A stretch of DNA of 15,145 nt from positions 1-15,145 of the forward strand of contig JBAZQI010000025.1 in NCBI GenBank assembly GCA_041645325.1. The letters are read 5' to 3'. The DNA is from JAFCCL01 sp041645325. GTDB taxonomy: Archaea; Iainarchaeota; Iainarchaeia; Iainarchaeales; GCA-2688035. Below are positions 6,114 to 12,207 of the stretch, in pieces; position 1 is the stretch's first letter; each line of letters starts with the position of its first letter. The notes beneath the pieces are model-generated. The model was not told the origin of the DNA, ran no database searches, and saw nothing but the letters and a program-made list of their open reading frames with translations. Position numbers and translations under genes: made by a program.

Positions 6114-6716
6114 ATGGGCAGAGCTTATCAGTTCAAAATTTCGCTGGATGAAATAAAGCCGCAAATTTGGCGAAGATTTATAGCGGCGGATAACATCACA
6201 TTCCATAAGCTGCACGAAATTATCCAAGCGGTAATGGGGTGGGAAAATTGCCACTTATATGAATTCCGCGTCAAACAGTTTCGTTTTGGCATTCCTGAGG
6301 ATAAATACGACACCGAAGTGACAAATGCCAAAAAAGTTCAATTGAACGGGTTTCTGGAAAATGAAAGCCAGAAATTCAGCTATACTTATGATTTTGGAGA
6401 CGACTGGAACCATAAGATGGTTATTGAGAAAATTCTTGAAAAAGATTTGCCGAATTGCATGCCTCTTTGTTTAGACGGAAAAAGAGCATGCCCGCCAGAA
6501 GACTGTGGAAGCATTCCTGGTTATTATGAACTTGCAGAGGCAATGGCGGACAAAAAGCATCCGCGCCATAAAGAGCTGTTGGGCTGGCTCGGATATCGGT
6601 TTGACCCGGAATATTTTGACATGGCCCAAGTGAACGAAAAACTTGCTGGGAAAAGAAGCAAAAAACAGAGGCAAAAGCGTGGTTGGGTTATAGACCCAAA
6701 AAAAGTGAGAAAATGA
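6114..6716 (+). CDS. Plasmid pRiA4b ORF-3-like family protein
   Basis: A 200-aa protein of the pRiA4b ORF-3 family, common on plasmids and genomic islands and without a settled biochemical function. Family landmarks are present in order: IKPQIWRRF (14-22), the segment HKLHEIIQAVMGWENCHLYEF (31-51, the family's LH-IQ-MGW-HL-F pattern), YDFGDDWNH (92-100) and the cysteine motif CPPEDCGSIPGYYEL (126-140). The C-terminus is lysine- and arginine-rich. GGAGGT (6101-6106) lies 7 nt before the ATG, a strong ribosome site. The stop codon overlaps the start of the HNH gene as ATGA, so the two proteins are probably made together. The region is visibly more A-rich than the flanking metabolic genes, in keeping with acquisition. 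Confidence 0.85.
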   Translation: MGRAYQFKISLDEIKPQIWRRFIAADNITFHKLHEIIQAVMGWENCHLYEFRVKQFRFGIPEDKYDTEVTNAKKVQLNGFLENESQKFSYTYDFGDDWNHKMVIEKILEKDLPNCMPLCLDGKRACPPEDCGSIPGYYELAEAMADKKHPRHKELLGWLGYRFDPEYFDMAQVNEKLAGKRSKKQRQKRGWVIDPKKVRK

Positions 6717-7273
6717 AACAGTTGTTTCCATCATACGCAAACCCGAACACTTGGCGGACAATTACGGCGGATAAAACTGGCAAAGGGGATTGGAAGCAAA
6801 TTCGACAAAAAATCCTTGAACGCGATGATTATGCATGCCAATATTGCGGCTTCAAATCTGACAAATGGCAAATCGTGCACCACCTTGACGGAAACCCAAA
6901 CAACAACTGCCAATCCAATCTAATGGTTGTCTGCCAAATGTGCAACCTCATCGAGCACGCGGGGATGGGTTGTGTATTGCAGGGCGTTGTTGACTTGTAC
7001 AAAAAAGCAAAATACAGCCAAAACGAGATTGTTGCAAGAACAAGGCAACTTCGCGCAACTGGAAAAACCGATAATGAAATAATGCAAGAACTTGGCCTTG
7101 AGGAAAAAGTTGAATTCAAGCAGGATTGGGCTTACCTCAAACCGCTTTTTGGCTTTGTAGCCTCACGAAAGGCAACAGATGAAAAGACGAATATTGCCCT
7201 GGCATACCAATACCAAAAGGCAAAGAATCAAACGGACAAAGACCAGCAACAGCGGAGCTTGGGTGATTTTTAA
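6713..7273 (+). CDS. HNH endonuclease-domain protein
   Basis: A 186-aa protein with a compact HNH/zinc-ribbon nuclease domain near the N-terminus. A first CxxC (C42, C45) is followed by IVHHLDGNPNNN, with H56-H57 as the first catalytic histidine region, then the NL-VC element and a second CxxC (C74, C77) followed by N78. This is the McrA-like HNH layout, in which the four cysteines hold one structural zinc. The remaining 100 residues are helical and charged, with no domain I recognise. The start at 6713 makes a 4-bp ATGA overlap with the previous stop. The domain suits a defence or mobile-element nuclease, but the target is unknown. Confidence 0.82.
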   Translation: MKQLFPSYANPNTWRTITADKTGKGDWKQIRQKILERDDYACQYCGFKSDKWQIVHHLDGNPNNNCQSNLMVVCQMCNLIEHAGMGCVLQGVVDLYKKAKYSQNEIVARTRQLRATGKTDNEIMQELGLEEKVEFKQDWAYLKPLFGFVASRKATDEKTNIALAYQYQKAKNQTDKDQQQRSLGDF

Positions 7274-7286
7274 CTCCAAATGCACC

Positions 7287-7323
7287 TATTCGTTATATTT
7301 ATATACTATTCGTAAAACGAATA
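7287..7323 (+). promoter_or_regulatory. TATA box flanked by three TATTCGT half-sites, probable operator
   Basis: TATTCGT occurs at 7287-7293 and 7307-7313, 20 bp apart on the same helical face, and as its complement ACGAATA at 7317-7323. The last two form a perfect palindrome around AAA. The TATA box (about 7295-7305) lies between the first two copies, and the ATG of the AbiEi-like gene is at 7329. A protein bound here would block TBP or the start site. AbiEi antitoxins are known to repress their own promoters through repeated sites, so autoregulation is the likely role. Confidence 0.7.
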
Positions 7324-7328
7324 TAGTC

Positions 7329-8036
7329 ATGCTTAAGTTGACCGAGAAGAGGCTTGTTTCCATTTTGTGGATGCTGAAAAACAGGGGGAGAAAGTGGAGT
7401 ATTTACGAGTTGAGGAAAGGCGCTGCCGAAATGCTTGGAAAAGACGACGCGGTTTACAAGAAGAATACGCGGTTTCCGATTTTGGATTTGGCTCTTACTT
7501 ACGGCCCGACATTCACCTTTGTAAAAGAACTCGAAAAAAGCGGGCTCATCGCGAAGGACACAAAAACCGCCGAGTATGGGGTTGCAAGGGCGGGAGACAT
7601 CATAAAAATGATTTCGCTTGCAAGGCCATTCGCAAGCCTAAAAACAATCAATTACCATTCGCCAATTGGATTTTCTGGAACGCTGAAAATGGTTCTGGAG
7701 TCAAAACTGCCGCATGCTTTCAGTGTTTTTGCTGGAAGCGAACTTTATAGACCATATGTGAAAACAGACCAAGTGCACGTTTATGTTAGAAAAGGAGAAG
7801 AAGAAAAGTGGAGCAAATACTTGCTTTCAAAAAACTGCCTAAAAGCACAAAAGAGCCAGGCAAATCTCTTCATTGCCCCAACAGAACAAGAAGCTTTTTT
7901 CAAGGACGCAGCAAAAATAAAGGGTTTTTCAGTAGCACCCATGCCAATACTTTTGAGCGACCTCTTTAGTTTTGGCGGCTTGGCTGAAGAACAGGCAAAT
8001 TTTCTGATGGAACAATGGCTGAACAACAAGGCGTGA
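7329..8036 (+). CDS. AbiEi-like antitoxin / transcriptional regulator
   Basis: A 235-aa protein with an N-terminal winged-helix region (about 1-95; VSILWMLKNRGRKWSIYELRKG, then FVKELEKSGLI) and a C-terminal alpha/beta part. The latter includes FAGSELYRPYVKTDQVHVYV and ends APMPILLSDLFSFGGLAEEQANFLMEQW, resembling the C-terminal domain of AbiEi antitoxins of type IV systems. It sits 7 bp before a gene for an AbiEii-type nucleotidyltransferase, the expected partner order. The ATG at 7329 is preferred over an upstream extension because that would run through the promoter. Transcription is predicted to start within a few bases of the ATG. The family call rests on domain pattern and partner. Confidence 0.72.
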   Translation: MLKLTEKRLVSILWMLKNRGRKWSIYELRKGAAEMLGKDDAVYKKNTRFPILDLALTYGPTFTFVKELEKSGLIAKDTKTAEYGVARAGDIIKMISLARPFASLKTINYHSPIGFSGTLKMVLESKLPHAFSVFAGSELYRPYVKTDQVHVYVRKGEEEKWSKYLLSKNCLKAQKSQANLFIAPTEQEAFFKDAAKIKGFSVAPMPILLSDLFSFGGLAEEQANFLMEQWLNNKA

Positions 8037-8043
8037 TTATTGA

Positions 8044-8787
8044 ATGGAAAAGCTGATGATGGAAAAGTCCGACGAATTTTTGTATGATTTTTTCAAGAAT
8101 CTTGGAAAAAAGGAAGTTGATGAAATTGGCCTCATGGGCGGCTGGGCAGTGCATTACACTCTCAAAAACAAAGACGTGTTGCATATTGGTTCAAGGGACA
8201 TTGACATTTTCTTTGACCCCGCAAAAATAAAGCCCAAGGCAGTTGAGGAAAAACTCACGAGAATGGGATTTCATCCTCACTCAACATTTCGCTGGGTAAA
8301 GATTTTTCACAGCGACACGGAAAAAGAACTTGACCTGGAAGAAAGCAAAAAACATCCAATCCACAATCTTTCATATATTTACTTTGACATCGCCACGCCA
8401 GTAAAAATCGGGCATTCAATGCCGGAACCGTTGCTCAAAAAGGTTTTCAAGAAAGAAAAAGAGCACATAAAAATCAAGGACATTCAAGTAATGGTTCCTT
8501 CCTCAAAAATACTGATTGAAATGAAGCTGAAATCCATTCCAGGAAGAAGCGATTCCTTCAAAAGAACAAAAGACATTGCCGACCTTTACGCTTTGCTGGA
8601 AAACAGTCCAAGCCTATGGATTGTGAAAAATGGCCAGAGAACAAAAACAAAGGGTTTGAACAAAAAACTTGCCAAAGGATTCAAGGAAAAGCTTGAAAGA
8701 TTCAAAATAGACGGCACAATAGCAGCATCAGCCACAATGCTAAAAATCGGGCAAGACAAGCTAACGGATTTTTTGGAAAAAATTTGA
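8044..8787 (+). CDS. AbiEii-like nucleotidyltransferase toxin
   Basis: A 247-aa member of the DNA polymerase beta-type nucleotidyltransferase superfamily, AbiEii/MenT-like. The two core motifs are intact: GGWAV at 32-36 and SRDIDIFFD at 50-58, whose D52 and D54 bind catalytic metal. Downstream, MKLKS (160-164) and KRTKDIADLYAL (173-184) match the conserved lysine-rich and K-D-x-x-D elements of this family. Known relatives add nucleotides to tRNA or other RNA and stop growth until neutralised. A second ATG (MMEK) 12-15 nt downstream is a possible start. Following an AbiEi-like gene, it makes a complete type IV-like toxin-antitoxin or abortive-infection pair. Confidence 0.83.
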   Translation: MEKLMMEKSDEFLYDFFKNLGKKEVDEIGLMGGWAVHYTLKNKDVLHIGSRDIDIFFDPAKIKPKAVEEKLTRMGFHPHSTFRWVKIFHSDTEKELDLEESKKHPIHNLSYIYFDIATPVKIGHSMPEPLLKKVFKKEKEHIKIKDIQVMVPSSKILIEMKLKSIPGRSDSFKRTKDIADLYALLENSPSLWIVKNGQRTKTKGLNKKLAKGFKEKLERFKIDGTIAASATMLKIGQDKLTDFLEKI

Positions 8788-8966
8788 TACAATAGAACCA
8801 ATTCGGGCCGTTTATAAACAATAGTTGCACATCCTAAAAAAAATAGGTTGGCCAAATTCCATTCCCAAAGAGACCAAAATTTAGCCACTTTGCCGCATAA
8901 GCATTCGTGTATTGGCTTAAGTTTGTCCAAGGATTGCAGTAACATCAATAAGGGGCATAAATGTTC
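8788..8966. other. Intergenic stretch after the AbiE-like pair
   Basis: No gene is visible. The stretch contains AATTCGGG (near 8801), a word also found inside the long repeats, and a short CCTA/TAGG hairpin around an A-run near 8832-8848 that could act as a terminator region. It runs directly into the repeat at 8967. Confidence 0.4.
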
Positions 8967-9122
8967 AACTGACGATAACTCTGACCGCGAGGTTAATGAG
9001 AGATGGGCGAAACTGCCCATTACTCAGGCTTTAAATTCACTTCCCAACATAATATTTTTGAATTCGGGACGCAAAAACCGGTGTACGCTCTATACTCTGA
9101 GTTTAATTCCCTCTCCTCGCTT
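8967..9122 (+). repeat. Long repeat, copy 1 (156 bp), ending in a tRNA-Cys 3'-end-like sequence
   Basis: The segment aligns end to end with 11205-11358 at roughly 80% identity by eye. Its last 21 nt (9102-9122) match 17 of 21 positions of the tRNA-Cys 3' end (5670-5690). Inside, ATGGGC/GCCCAT pairs around GAAACT (9003-9020), extended by GAG/CTC across an AG/TA internal loop. GCGAGG (8987-8992) can pair with CCTCGC at the right end, closing the element. It is either an attachment region or a structured RNA gene. Confidence 0.75.
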
Positions 9123-9344
9123 AAAGGACTTGTTTGTGGTTGGTAGTAGGTGTGGTTCTGTAGAGGCAGAATTTAATTGCTACTTGAAAAAGCTATTGGA
9201 TTCGTGCCCGTGGGCGCCCTTTGTTAAATAAAAGATTTTTGCGAAAGTTGATTCCTTAGAGCCGCAGAGTTGCTGTGGATAACTGGAGAAAACAAAAGTC
9301 TTTTATTCAGGGAATGCATACTGTGGATAACAAGGTGCTTGATT
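9123..9344. other. Intergenic stretch with TGTGGATAA direct repeats
   Basis: No gene is evident. CTGTGGATAAC occurs exactly at 9273-9283 and 9321-9331, 48 bp apart, and a partial TGTGGAT lies at 9344-9350 over the start codon of the next gene. GCCC-gt-GGGC forms a short hairpin near 9207-9216. A TATA-like AAATAAAA lies at about 9227-9234. Confidence 0.4.
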
Positions 9345-9857
9345 GTGGATTTGAATAAAGCAAGGGAAAGTCTGGTTTTGGATAAGGGCGAAGAATTTGT
9401 TGCAAATCTTTCTTGCCGAGCAGACTGGGTGGAAACAGGTCCGCCTGAGGCTTTCGAAAGCAAGAACGGTGCTCTGGTTTTAACAAGTAACCGGTTGGTT
9501 TTCCTTAAAACAGGCGGCTTTTGGTCGAATGAATTATCCCCGCTCTTTTCACTGGCATTAAAAAGCGTAGTAAACATTACAACTGGCGGAGCGCTCATGA
9601 AACATATGGTTGTGAGTGTTGAGAGAGGCGAAAAAATGCAGGATTTTACCTTTTATGGCAAAGAAAAAGAGCTGCAGTCTTTCCGAGGCAATATATTGGA
9701 ACAAAGAGCTGAAATAAAAGAAAAAGAAGTGGTTACTGCACAAAAAATCATTATTGAAGAAAAGCCAGAAGAAAAACCAATGGAAGTCCTAAAAAGGAAG
9801 CTTGCAAAAGGGGAAATAACGACAGAAGAATTCCACAAAAGAGTCCAAAGGATGTAA
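9345..9857 (+). CDS. PH-like domain protein with C-terminal SHOCT domain
   Basis: A 170-aa protein. The middle (about 25-115) is beta-rich, with the pattern GALVLTSNRLVFLKTGGFW followed by a short helix and further strands (HMVVSVERGEKMQDFTFYG). This resembles the bacterial PH / short-PH domain that often precedes a SHOCT motif. The end, EVLKRKLAKGEITTEEFHKR, is a SHOCT domain, a short two-helix oligomerisation module. A lysine- and glutamate-rich linker joins the two. I chose the GTG at 9345, with AAGGTG 6 nt upstream; TTG codons at 9339 and 9351 are alternatives. Function is unknown. The exported protein gene starts 5 nt after the stop, so co-transcription is likely. Confidence 0.72.
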   Translation: MDLNKARESLVLDKGEEFVANLSCRADWVETGPPEAFESKNGALVLTSNRLVFLKTGGFWSNELSPLFSLALKSVVNITTGGALMKHMVVSVERGEKMQDFTFYGKEKELQSFRGNILEQRAEIKEKEVVTAQKIIIEEKPEEKPMEVLKRKLAKGEITTEEFHKRVQRM

Positions 9858-9862
9858 TAAAC

Positions 9863-10636
9863 ATGAAAACAAAAATAGTTCTGGTTGGAATAATTATTTT
9901 GACTTTTTTGTTCAGCGGATATTTTTTGTTCAGCGGATACATTGAAACTGATGAAGATATAATAAACACGGCCCAATGCCCTGCAAGCCTTCAGCAATGC
10001 GGGGCAGGATGCATTCCGCAAAACGCAATTTGCTGCGATGACGGAATAATCAATAGTTATTGCCTTCAGCCCACAAGCAGCTGTGATGCCGGCGGAACCT
10101 GCCCGGTCTGCCCTCAGGGACAGGTATTCTGCGGAATGTTTTGCATTGGAGAAGGGAAAGAATGCTGCCTTGGAGGAAGCTGCTCAGGTTCAGGCACTGT
10201 AACGCCCGATACGCCTACAGAACCTGACATTACTCTTGTTTCAGAGCCAACAATTGTATGTACATTCTATAGAACAGAGTCATTATGGAGCCCTGACATG
10301 CCCTGGGACGGAAGCTATGTATGCAGGGGAACAGCAACATTCGACTTTCATGGATTGACATTCTCAACAGACAAAACCCTGAAATTATACGTTGAAAACA
10401 GCCAAACCAGTTCAACAGGCGATGACTTTGACGAATATTATGCACCAGTGGATACGCCAATAAACGAGGTAACCTTTACCTATGCTGCAATCGGAGGCGA
10501 CTACTTCCAAAGAAACAAACCAGATTGCCCGGCAGAAGAACTCAGCGGATTAAGGATGGTTGAGAAAATTCCCGATGTAGAGGAGCCGTTCCCAACCCAG
10601 GAATTCGATGTAACAATGTCAGCTTCTTGTGAATAA
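9863..10636 (+). CDS. Exported cysteine-rich protein that has lost its lipobox cysteine
   Basis: A 257-aa surface or secreted protein. The signal segment MKTKIVLVGIIILTFLFSG is nearly the same as that of the next gene, but where that gene has the lipobox cysteine this one has Y20. An exact 18-bp tandem duplication (9904-9921 and 9922-9939) doubles FLFSGY. Residues of about 39-108 hold two cysteine-rich units of the form C-x6-CGxxCI...CC-x-x-G...C, likely disulfide-bonded knots, resembling short Stig1-like repeats. The remainder is beta-rich with a few cysteines. It probably remains held by an uncleaved N-terminal helix. AAAGGA lies about 10 nt before the ATG. Function is unknown. Confidence 0.75.
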   Translation: MKTKIVLVGIIILTFLFSGYFLFSGYIETDEDIINTAQCPASLQQCGAGCIPQNAICCDDGIINSYCLQPTSSCDAGGTCPVCPQGQVFCGMFCIGEGKECCLGGSCSGSGTVTPDTPTEPDITLVSEPTIVCTFYRTESLWSPDMPWDGSYVCRGTATFDFHGLTFSTDKTLKLYVENSQTSSTGDDFDEYYAPVDTPINEVTFTYAAIGGDYFQRNKPDCPAEELSGLRMVEKIPDVEEPFPTQEFDVTMSASCE

Positions 10637-10638
10637 AA

Positions 10639-11154
10639 ATGAAAACAAAAATATTCCTGGCTGGAATAATCCTGATTGCTGTTTTGTTCAGCGGTTGCAT
10701 TTTTCCTGACAACAGCACCAACGGAACAAGCACTGCAGATTCAATTATTCTAAAAGTGCCGATAACAAAACTGGAAAATCCTGCAAATCAATTTTCAGAC
10801 CGCATAATTACCGGATATAATGACCAGGTTATAAAATTGAACGAGGAATTTGCAATAGACCCTTCAAACATAGATTCTGGCGAATGCGCACCAAAAATTA
10901 GATTCAGATTGGATTATTTTGATGAAAATTCAAGCGCACTGTCAATTACGGCAGAACAAATGATGAATGGAGAAATAATTCCACAAACAAACCCAAGAAA
11001 AATAATTATTAATGACGGAACATGCAGCCCTGTCAGCCCAATGTGCACTGATGTTTCTGTGGAATACTGCTTTGAATTAAAGAAAAACCAGAACGGAATT
11101 ATTGAAGTGTATTACACTGTAAAATTAAGAGGCATTGCTTTCAGTTCTGCTTAA
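10639..11154 (+). CDS. Lipoprotein of unknown function
   Basis: A 171-aa exported protein beginning MKTKIFLAGIILIAVLFSGC, with a clear lipobox ending at C20, then a serine/threonine/asparagine-rich linker and a beta-rich domain with four further cysteines. The domain is not one I recognise. The first codons are so close to those of the preceding gene, in DNA as well as protein, that the signal peptide region must derive from a shared ancestor. The gene begins 2 nt after the preceding stop with no Shine-Dalgarno sequence, which suggests translation coupled to the upstream gene. It closes the second inter-repeat interval. Confidence 0.78.
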   Translation: MKTKIFLAGIILIAVLFSGCIFPDNSTNGTSTADSIILKVPITKLENPANQFSDRIITGYNDQVIKLNEEFAIDPSNIDSGECAPKIRFRLDYFDENSSALSITAEQMMNGEIIPQTNPRKIIINDGTCSPVSPMCTDVSVEYCFELKKNQNGIIEVYYTVKLRGIAFSSA

Positions 11155-11204
11155 CTTTCGCCTTAAAAATCCTTTCAGGCACAATTTTTATTGCCTCGAT
11201 GAAG

Positions 11205-11358
11205 AACTGACTATGACCCTGACCGCGAGGCTGGTGAGAGATGGGCGAAGCCACCCATTGCTTATGCTTAAATCAACTTCCCGGCACAATAGATTTAAAT
11301 TCGGGTGCAAAAACTGGTGTGCGCTCTATACTCAGAGTTTAATTCCCTCCCCTCGCTT
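11205..11358 (+). repeat. Long repeat, copy 2 (154 bp), ending in a tRNA-Cys 3'-end-like sequence
   Basis: Partner of 8967-9122. The last 21 nt (11338-11358) match the tRNA-Cys 3' end at 18 of 21 positions. GCGAGG (11225-11230) pairs with CCTCGC (11351-11356). The inner hairpin is kept as ATGGG/CCCAT, and its outer GAG pairs with CTT through a G-U pair where copy 1 has GAG/CTC, a change that preserves pairing. A segment GGGTGCAAAAACTGGT resembles the D-arm side of tRNA-Cys (GGGTGCCAGAACGGT), so the whole right half may be a decayed tRNA copy. Confidence 0.75.
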
Positions 11359-11438
11359 TTCTTTTGAGTCCTTGTTTTTTGAATTGACTCCTGTTGACGG
11401 TAGCTTGGCAAAAATTGGCCTAATTCGCTGAGGCGCCG
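11359..11438. other. Short intergenic stretch after repeat copy 2
   Basis: T-rich sequence follows directly on the repeat and could terminate transcription of the lipoprotein unit. I see no gene here. Confidence 0.35.
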
Positions 11439-11588
11439 GTGAATAATTTAAAAATTGCATTAGTAGACGGTCTGTTTGCAGGCCCAGCTTTGAAGACAAG
11501 AGTAGGCGCAAGCGCCGGAAATTTGAAAAGGGCAGGATTAAATACTATGGACGCCTATTACTTTGGGCTATTCAGTGTTTTGCTGTAG
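11439..11588 (+). CDS. Possible 49-aa small ORF, unknown
   Basis: A GTG-initiated frame of 49 codons with GAGG 5 nt upstream encodes a moderately basic peptide with GLFAGPALKTRVGASAGNLK and MDAYYFGLFSVLL as its main segments. Its composition looks more like protein than most short random frames in the window, but I recognise no family, and it may be a remnant of a longer gene. A TATA-like ATTAAATA (11537-11544) lies inside its 3' half, in front of the micro-ORF at 11646. Confidence 0.3.
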   Translation: MNNLKIALVDGLFAGPALKTRVGASAGNLKRAGLNTMDAYYFGLFSVLL

Positions 11589-11645
11589 CGGTTTTGTCTG
11601 CCGGCAATCGCTGCACTCGCCTTATTTTTTGTGGAGGACAGTTTA

Positions 11646-11678
11646 ATGGCAGCAAATAAAAATAAGAAAAAGAAGTAA
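11646..11678 (+). CDS. Possible 10-aa micro-ORF (MAANKNKKKK)
   Basis: An ATG preceded 8-9 nt upstream by a strong GTGGAGG ribosome site opens a frame of ten codons ending in TAA. The peptide is almost entirely lysine and asparagine after MAA. A hairpin starting at 11676 overlaps the stop codon. It could be a regulatory leader, a tiny basic peptide, or the start of a gene broken by a stop. The strong RBS is the main reason to list it. Confidence 0.3.
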   Translation: MAANKNKKKK

Positions 11679-11721
11679 GAACAGGCATTCACTTGAACTT
11701 GTTCTTATAGCTTTCTTTTTT
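11676..11721 (+). terminator. Hairpin followed by T-rich run
   Basis: TAAGAACA (11676-11683) pairs with TGTTCTTA (11700-11707), extended inward by a G-U and a G-C pair. A T-rich run (11711-11721) follows. The arrangement fits a terminator for the micro-ORF transcript. Confidence 0.5.
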
Positions 11722-11739
11722 GGGCTCCCTCGGGAGCCC
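11722..11739. terminator. GC-rich hairpin between convergent units
   Basis: GGGCTCCC (11722-11729) and GGGAGCCC (11732-11739) are perfect complements; in RNA this is a 7-bp stem with a CUCG tetraloop. It lies between the plus-strand micro-ORF and the end of the minus-strand membrane gene and could stop transcription from either side. Confidence 0.5.
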
Positions 11740-11769
11740 CTTCTTTAAATACAAAACCGTTTTTTGCGC

Positions 11770-12204
11770 TTACCGCTTTTCGCCCTTGCGCTTCTTTGCC
11801 GCGGCTTTCACCAGCTTTTCCTCTTCCTTGTATTTCTTTTCGACTTCTTCTTCCGGCGCTTCTTCGGATTCAGCCTCTTCAATTTCATCTTCTTCTGCGC
11901 CCTCTTCCCCGCCTTCTTCAAATTCCGCTTCTTTCCCGCCTTTTTCTTCCGATTCGGTTTCATCATCTTCCGGCAGGCTTTCGCCTTCAGCAGGCATGGA
12001 TTGGGCTTTTGCCAGTTGCTTTTTGTACCTTAAGTAAAGGAAAGCCGCAAGGACAGCAACGCAGGCAATTATGGCCATTGTGTCGGTGCCTGGCTTGTGG
12101 CCAAGGAAAAAAACCCAGTACCATAAAAGGAACAGGGGAACGAGCACGAAAAGAATTGCCATTCCGATTAGTTTTTTCTGCGGGGTTGCCTTGAACTTTC
12201 TCAT
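11770..12204 (-). CDS. Two-helix membrane protein with long charged cytoplasmic tail
   Basis: A 144-aa protein with a basic N-terminus (MRKFKATPQKK), a transmembrane helix at about 12-34, a short loop and a second helix at about 42-59. By the positive-inside rule both ends are cytoplasmic. Residues 61-144 form a highly charged, mostly glutamate tail ending in lysine/arginine runs, probably disordered or a coiled coil. I recognise no family. The ATG at 12204 lies about 26 bp from a TATA box centred near 12231, so the mRNA should be nearly leaderless. A perfect palindrome fills the space between the two. It is divergent from ppsA. Confidence 0.7.
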   Translation of the reverse strand: MRKFKATPQKKLIGMAILFVLVPLFLLWYWVFFLGHKPGTDTMAIIACVAVLAAFLYLRYKKQLAKAQSMPAEGESLPEDDETESEEKGGKEAEFEEGGEEGAEEDEIEEAESEEAPEEEVEKKYKEEEKLVKAAAKKRKGEKR

Positions 12205-12207
12205 GAC

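Noticed and set aside
8848..9231. A 127-codon plus-strand frame across repeat copy 1
   Set aside because: It runs through the structured repeat and tRNA-like end, has no ribosome site, and its counterpart frame is not kept in repeat copy 2.
9274..9330. Two perfect bacterial DnaA boxes (TGTGGATAA), hence a replication origin
   Set aside because: Archaea lack DnaA and use Orc1/Cdc6 with different origin boxes. No origin-like cluster or orc gene is nearby, so only the direct repeat is reported.
5690..11360. CRISPR array or transposon inverted repeats in the accessory region
   Set aside because: The repeats are long, few and unevenly spaced. No transposase, integrase or terminal inverted repeat was seen.
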